From assembly GCA_029254375.1 (NCBI GenBank), contig JAQWXR010000045.1, positions 1 to 64,000 on the forward strand: a DNA stretch of 64,000 nucleotides, given 5' to 3'. Source of the DNA: Schleiferiaceae bacterium (GTDB lineage Bacteria > Bacteroidota > Bacteroidia > Flavobacteriales > Schleiferiaceae). The notes under the pieces were generated by a model. It ran no database searches, had not been told where the DNA came from, and worked only from the letters and a program-made list of their open reading frames with translations. The position numbers and the translations under genes are program-made. Shown here piece by piece: positions 60,874-64,000 of the stretch (within the stretch, counting starts at the first letter, position 1; the number at the start of each line of letters is the position of its first letter).

Positions 60874-61608
60874 ATGAAGATGCTGCTTTCCTCTGCAAAA
60901 ACCATGGGCACTACTCCCCTTTTCGCCTCGCAAAATCCTGCATTCCTGCCCGAATCTGCTCAACTCATGAGCAGTCTCAAAAAGTGGAATTTAAAAAAAG
61001 TGGCTGCCTTTTATGGCACATCCTCGAGCCTTAGTCTCAAGGTTCATGCAATGATTGCGGCATGGGATTTGGAAGCCCATTCGAATGGAGGATCTGCGGC
61101 ATTGGGGCAGTTTAAAGGGGAGGCCTTTGCCAAACTAGATGTGGACCACATGAGTCCTAAGGTGCAGGATTACGCCCTCGACAACATCGTGATTGGATCT
61201 GGACTATATGGACTCCTAAGAGGAAATGATGCCATCATGCACTACCGGCTCGACATGGGCCAAAAAATCGATAGTTCGGGGCTTAAAACCTTTTGGCGGC
61301 CCAGAGGATCGGCCCTACTCAAAGCCATTTGCGAGGATGATTTCCTCGTGAATATCGCCTCGGCGGAATACGGAGAAGCCTTTGATCTAATGGGCATCGA
61401 CGTGTATGAGGTCGACTTTTGGCAAATCGTTAGCGGTAAACGTCGAGCGATGTCCGTATTTAGCAAACAAGCACGTGGACTCATGGCTAGACATTTATGC
61501 CACCATGCTTCCGATGGCCTGGATGCATTGGAAGGCTTTAGCGATGAAGGATATCTCCTGGTTGAACGAGCTGATGGAGGGAAACGATTTGTCTTTGAGC
61601 GCAGCTAA
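60874..61608 (+). CDS. yaaA: YaaA-family peroxide stress protein
   Basis: 244-residue DUF328/YaaA protein; in E. coli YaaA lowers free iron and oxidative DNA damage. Matching segments are MKMLLSSAKTM at the start, AAFYGTSSSLS, YGLLRGNDAIMHYRLDMGQKI, WRPRGSALLKAI, VNIASAEYGEAF and SVFSKQARGLMARHL. The longer open frame from 60826 would run across the promoter box; the ATG at 60874 gives the expected start. The Ala/Ser in SSAKT replaces the usual SPAKT. Confidence 0.88.
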   Translation: MKMLLSSAKTMGTTPLFASQNPAFLPESAQLMSSLKKWNLKKVAAFYGTSSSLSLKVHAMIAAWDLEAHSNGGSAALGQFKGEAFAKLDVDHMSPKVQDYALDNIVIGSGLYGLLRGNDAIMHYRLDMGQKIDSSGLKTFWRPRGSALLKAICEDDFLVNIASAEYGEAFDLMGIDVYEVDFWQIVSGKRRAMSVFSKQARGLMARHLCHHASDGLDALEGFSDEGYLLVERADGGKRFVFERS

Positions 61609-61618
61609 TTGAGCGAAT

Positions 61619-63295
61619 CTATCGCATAAGGTGTATGGTACCATGGATTACAGCCACCTGTGGAACGTCCGAATTCCCGGAACGGACAAGTACGAAGTAC
61701 ACTCCGTCTGCCGCGGCCTTCCCGCGGATATAGCCATCCCAAGCTTCTGTAACACTCTGACTTCGGAAGACTTCTTGACCCCAGCGGTTGATGATGGACC
61801 ATTCGGCCCAATCCGCGTTGGTGAACTTGGGTATAAAAACATCATTGACCCCATCACCGTTGGGGGTGAACACATTTGGCATTTCGACTTGGGGAATGAC
61901 ACGAAGAGGGAAACAAATACTATCTCCACAGCCTCCAGGAAAACGCAAATAAAAACAAATTTCTTCGGGCCGTTGGCTAAACTGATTAGGTATTGGGCCA
62001 TTGAACCACGTGCTTAACAATTGGCTTGAATTCAAATTCCAAACTTGACTACTGGGCTGTATTCCCATAGGCTTGAAGGAAATGGTCACCTGACTACTGT
62101 CTGGAAATTGACTCCCCCACCCTGGCGCTTGAACTGTAAAGTGATAACAAGAACCCAGGGCATTGGGATCAATAATGGGCGGAAGAACCATGAGCTGACC
62201 GCTCAAAGGATCTATGACACATCCTGCCGTAGAATCGAATCCCAGGGTCAAACTCGGTGCGGGAGACACCTGGATGGATTGCAACGGAACGCTGCTGCGG
62301 CAGCCATGGTTGGTGACGACGGTCAAGCTGCCCGCGTAGCTACCTTCGTTTTGATAGCAGTGGACGGGGAAGCGGCCCGTATCTTGAGAGCCATCAGCCC
62401 AGTCCCATTGCCGCCAGACAATTTGCCCTGGCGCATTTACCAAAGAGCTATCCGCCCATTGCACGCAGATTCCTGGACAACCAAGTGTCTTAGAGGCAAC
62501 ACCACGCGCTAATGGCACGGGATACGGCTGCACATTTAAGCTGGCCGATGCCGTACAACTATAGGTGAATTGAATATCATCGAGACCAAAGTCGTTCCCC
62601 GCCAAAAGAGTACTCACACTTTCAATGAGGACCACGGCATTTCCGCTAGCAGGTACCGTAAATGGGAAGGTGTAGTTTCCCCATACGCCAACCGTCGTAG
62701 GGGTCGTTTGATTACTCCCAATGACCGTCCCATTGATTTTCACCCGGAACTGACCTGCAGGACTCGCCAAGGTGAGCATCCAAAGTGATAACGTTGCACT
62801 AGACCCCGCGGGCAAGGCCACAGTCTGGGACCAAATCGTCTTGATCCCACTGGTGGAACCATTAATAATCATGTAATTCCCTGTGCCCGTCGTGTGATCA
62901 CCCCATGCCGCAAAATTGGGATGCACGGCGTTGGCACTAGAGCCAACCGCATAGGTTCCTTCGTTCCAAATACTTGTTGGACTATAAATATACTGGGTAC
63001 CAAAGCCGCTATTCCCGCTAGAAAAATTCCAATTGACGGCATTCTGACTTCCTGAGGTTGAACTGCTGACCGTATAGGTGACCGAGGAATCCACATAGAC
63101 CATGGGATTGGGGCAGGTAGTACAACTAAGCCCAAAGCTTGGGCTCCAGGAGTAGCTCGTGCCCCCAGAAACAGTCACAGCCATACTATCGCCGGGACAG
63201 GTGTTGACGCTGGATGGACTCACCGATACTGCGCACTGACCACGCATGCCGTTGGCAAGCATAGTTAGCATACACAAAAGGACAATTTGACGCAT
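61619..63295 (-). CDS. secreted protein with gliding-motility-type T9SS C-terminal domain
   Basis: 558 residues: signal peptide (to about residue 19), a Ser/Thr-rich Ig-like stretch, a carbohydrate-binding-like jelly-roll segment (about 85-245), and a PKD-like segment (QWDWADGSQDTGRFPVHCYQNEG). The type B sorting domain (CHU_C, TIGR04131-like) reads VEMPNVFTPNGDGVNDVF, SIINRWGQEVF, AWDG and DGVYFVLV. It should leave the cell through the type IX system. Several cysteine pairs may form disulfides. It diverges from the M28 peptidase gene across 52 bp; a TACCTTGG string lies near the start. Confidence 0.92.
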   Translation of the reverse strand: MRQIVLLCMLTMLANGMRGQCAVSVSPSSVNTCPGDSMAVTVSGGTSYSWSPSFGLSCTTCPNPMVYVDSSVTYTVSSSTSGSQNAVNWNFSSGNSGFGTQYIYSPTSIWNEGTYAVGSSANAVHPNFAAWGDHTTGTGNYMIINGSTSGIKTIWSQTVALPAGSSATLSLWMLTLASPAGQFRVKINGTVIGSNQTTPTTVGVWGNYTFPFTVPASGNAVVLIESVSTLLAGNDFGLDDIQFTYSCTASASLNVQPYPVPLARGVASKTLGCPGICVQWADSSLVNAPGQIVWRQWDWADGSQDTGRFPVHCYQNEGSYAGSLTVVTNHGCRSSVPLQSIQVSPAPSLTLGFDSTAGCVIDPLSGQLMVLPPIIDPNALGSCYHFTVQAPGWGSQFPDSSQVTISFKPMGIQPSSQVWNLNSSQLLSTWFNGPIPNQFSQRPEEICFYLRFPGGCGDSICFPLRVIPQVEMPNVFTPNGDGVNDVFIPKFTNADWAEWSIINRWGQEVFRSQSVTEAWDGYIRGKAAADGVYFVLVRSGNSDVPQVAVIHGTIHLMR

Positions 63296-63347
63296 TTAAA
63301 GCCAAGGTACAAACCAAGGAACATTGAATACGTCGTACTTTAAACAC

Positions 63348-64000
63348 ATGAAAACACGGCTGATAAAATCGAACTTTTTGGTCTTTATTCTTTGGGCCGC
63401 TCAAAGCGCCTTTGCCCAAAGCAATTTTGTCGTAACCTCGAATGCCGCAGGGGCTGTGCTACATGGTGAATTTGACCCCACCACATATGCGCTTGGAAGC
63501 ACAGCCACCCCAAGAGCCATCAGTGCGGCCATTTATGAAGACTTGAATGCGGATAGCCTCAAGGCCTACATCTTGCGTTTGGCTAGCTTCGAGAACCGAA
63601 ACACTGGAAGCGACACGGCATCGTCCACCCGGGGAATTGGAGCGGCGCGGCGGTGGGTCTACCAGTCGTTTCAACGCTTTTCTACGCAACAAAATTCCCG
63701 TCTCCTTCCGTCCTACTTCCAATTTGATCAGGGCATCTGTGGCATGGCCCAACACCGAAACATTTTAGCCGTTCTGCCCGGCACGGATACAGCCAACCAC
63801 CAGATCATCCTGATTGAAGGGCATATGGACAGTCGTTGTGATAGCCCTTGCGATACAGCCTGTTTGGCCCAAGGGGTGGAAGACAACGCGAGCGGCACCG
63901 CTCTGGTGATGGAGCTAGCACGCATCATGTCCTCTCATGAATATCCAGCCACATTAGTCTTTATGGTCACCATTGGGGAAGAACAAGGGCTTTATGGCGC
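63348..64000 (+). CDS. M28 family zinc peptidase, 3' end cut by window edge
   Basis: ATG 63348 gives a signal peptide (about 1-24, ending SAFAQ) and an open frame to the window end, 217 residues seen. M28 aminopeptidase motifs are in place: IILIEGHMDSR (zinc His and Asp), VEDNASGTALVMELARIM (bridging Asp), and TIGEEQGLYGA (catalytic Glu pair). Three cysteines lie between the first two motifs (CDSPCDTAC). The remaining metal ligands should follow beyond the window. It probably acts outside the cell, as such enzymes do in this phylum. Confidence 0.88.
   Translation, partial: MKTRLIKSNFLVFILWAAQSAFAQSNFVVTSNAAGAVLHGEFDPTTYALGSTATPRAISAAIYEDLNADSLKAYILRLASFENRNTGSDTASSTRGIGAARRWVYQSFQRFSTQQNSRLLPSYFQFDQGICGMAQHRNILAVLPGTDTANHQIILIEGHMDSRCDSPCDTACLAQGVEDNASGTALVMELARIMSSHEYPATLVFMVTIGEEQGLYG

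Noticed and set aside
62045-62512. 155-residue plus-strand frame inside the T9SS-type protein gene
   Set aside because: Shadow frame; the opposite strand has a signal peptide and sorting domain.
1-64000. CRISPR arrays, insertion sequences, prophage or rRNA genes
   Set aside because: No regularly spaced repeats, transposase or phage-type genes and no rRNA sequence were seen on either strand.

Overview
The window comes from a chromosome of a Bacteroidota bacterium, most likely Flavobacteriales. The base composition is near 47-48% G+C by eye, which would suit a Cryomorphaceae/Schleiferiaceae-type lineage more than a low-GC Flavobacterium; this placement is inference. Lineage signs are the DUF4295 protein behind rpmB-rpmG, a DnaE with its own N-terminal exonuclease, a gliding-motility-type secretion domain, CarboxypepD_reg/TonB receptors, DUF2911 and NamZ-type proteins, and many TAnnTTTG promoter boxes. 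The content is almost all chromosomal housekeeping and envelope genes. I saw no insertion sequence, prophage, CRISPR array or rRNA operon. No gene-free stretch reaches 300 bases except the tRNA-Lys/tRNA-Leu region (about 11.6-12.0 kb).

Layout. 0-7.6 kb: end of a KdsC-like phosphatase, then rny-zapA-coiled coil facing an M23 peptidase and a regulatory-domain/TonB-receptor operon. 7.6-13.4 kb: rocD and rlmD divergent, a PyrR-like transferase convergent with aroK, tRNA-Lys/Leu, a lipoprotein MsrB, tRNA-Val. 13.5-18 kb: an AT-rich orphan gene, a fused 2-oxoacid dehydrogenase E1, a 2OG-Fe(II) oxygenase, trmD, rplS with a structured leader. 18-26.4 kb: aroC-symporter-OmpA (minus) diverging from the histidine-degradation operon hutI-hutG-ftcD-SDR. 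26.4-36.3 kb: an AlkB-like/CrtA-like oxygenase pair, htpG, DUF2911, a TonB receptor, NamZ-like muramidase, an FtsX permease, tRNA-Asp. 36.3-39.7 kb: trxA and a three-gene GDP-heptose cassette. 39.8-53.7 kb (all minus): dnaE-MORN-mnmA-S8 protease-NMO, ftsY-AMP nucleosidase-rimO, rpmB-rpmG-DUF4295, cinA. 53.7-64 kb: cdd, cutC, a glycosylasparaginase/GH20 pair, a TonB receptor, yaaA, a T9SS-type secreted protein and the start of an M28 peptidase.

The most notable cross-window pattern is in transcription and translation starts. Many first genes of transcription units carry a TAnnTTTG-type -7 promoter box ending only 3-6 bases before the ATG. Five are exact matches (rlmD, aroK, the 2OG oxygenase gene, aroC, cinA) and six are near matches. 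These mRNAs should be leaderless or nearly so. The same geometry helps choose start codons. The three tRNA transcription units share an identical 12-base promoter/initiation core. Genes inside operons are tightly packed, often with ATGA, TAATG or TGATG overlaps, which suggests translational coupling.

Metabolic themes are heptose activation for surface polysaccharide, histidine-to-glutamate degradation with two alternative last steps, peptidoglycan and glycoprotein sugar salvage (NamZ, GH20, glycosylasparaginase), and TonB-dependent uptake.
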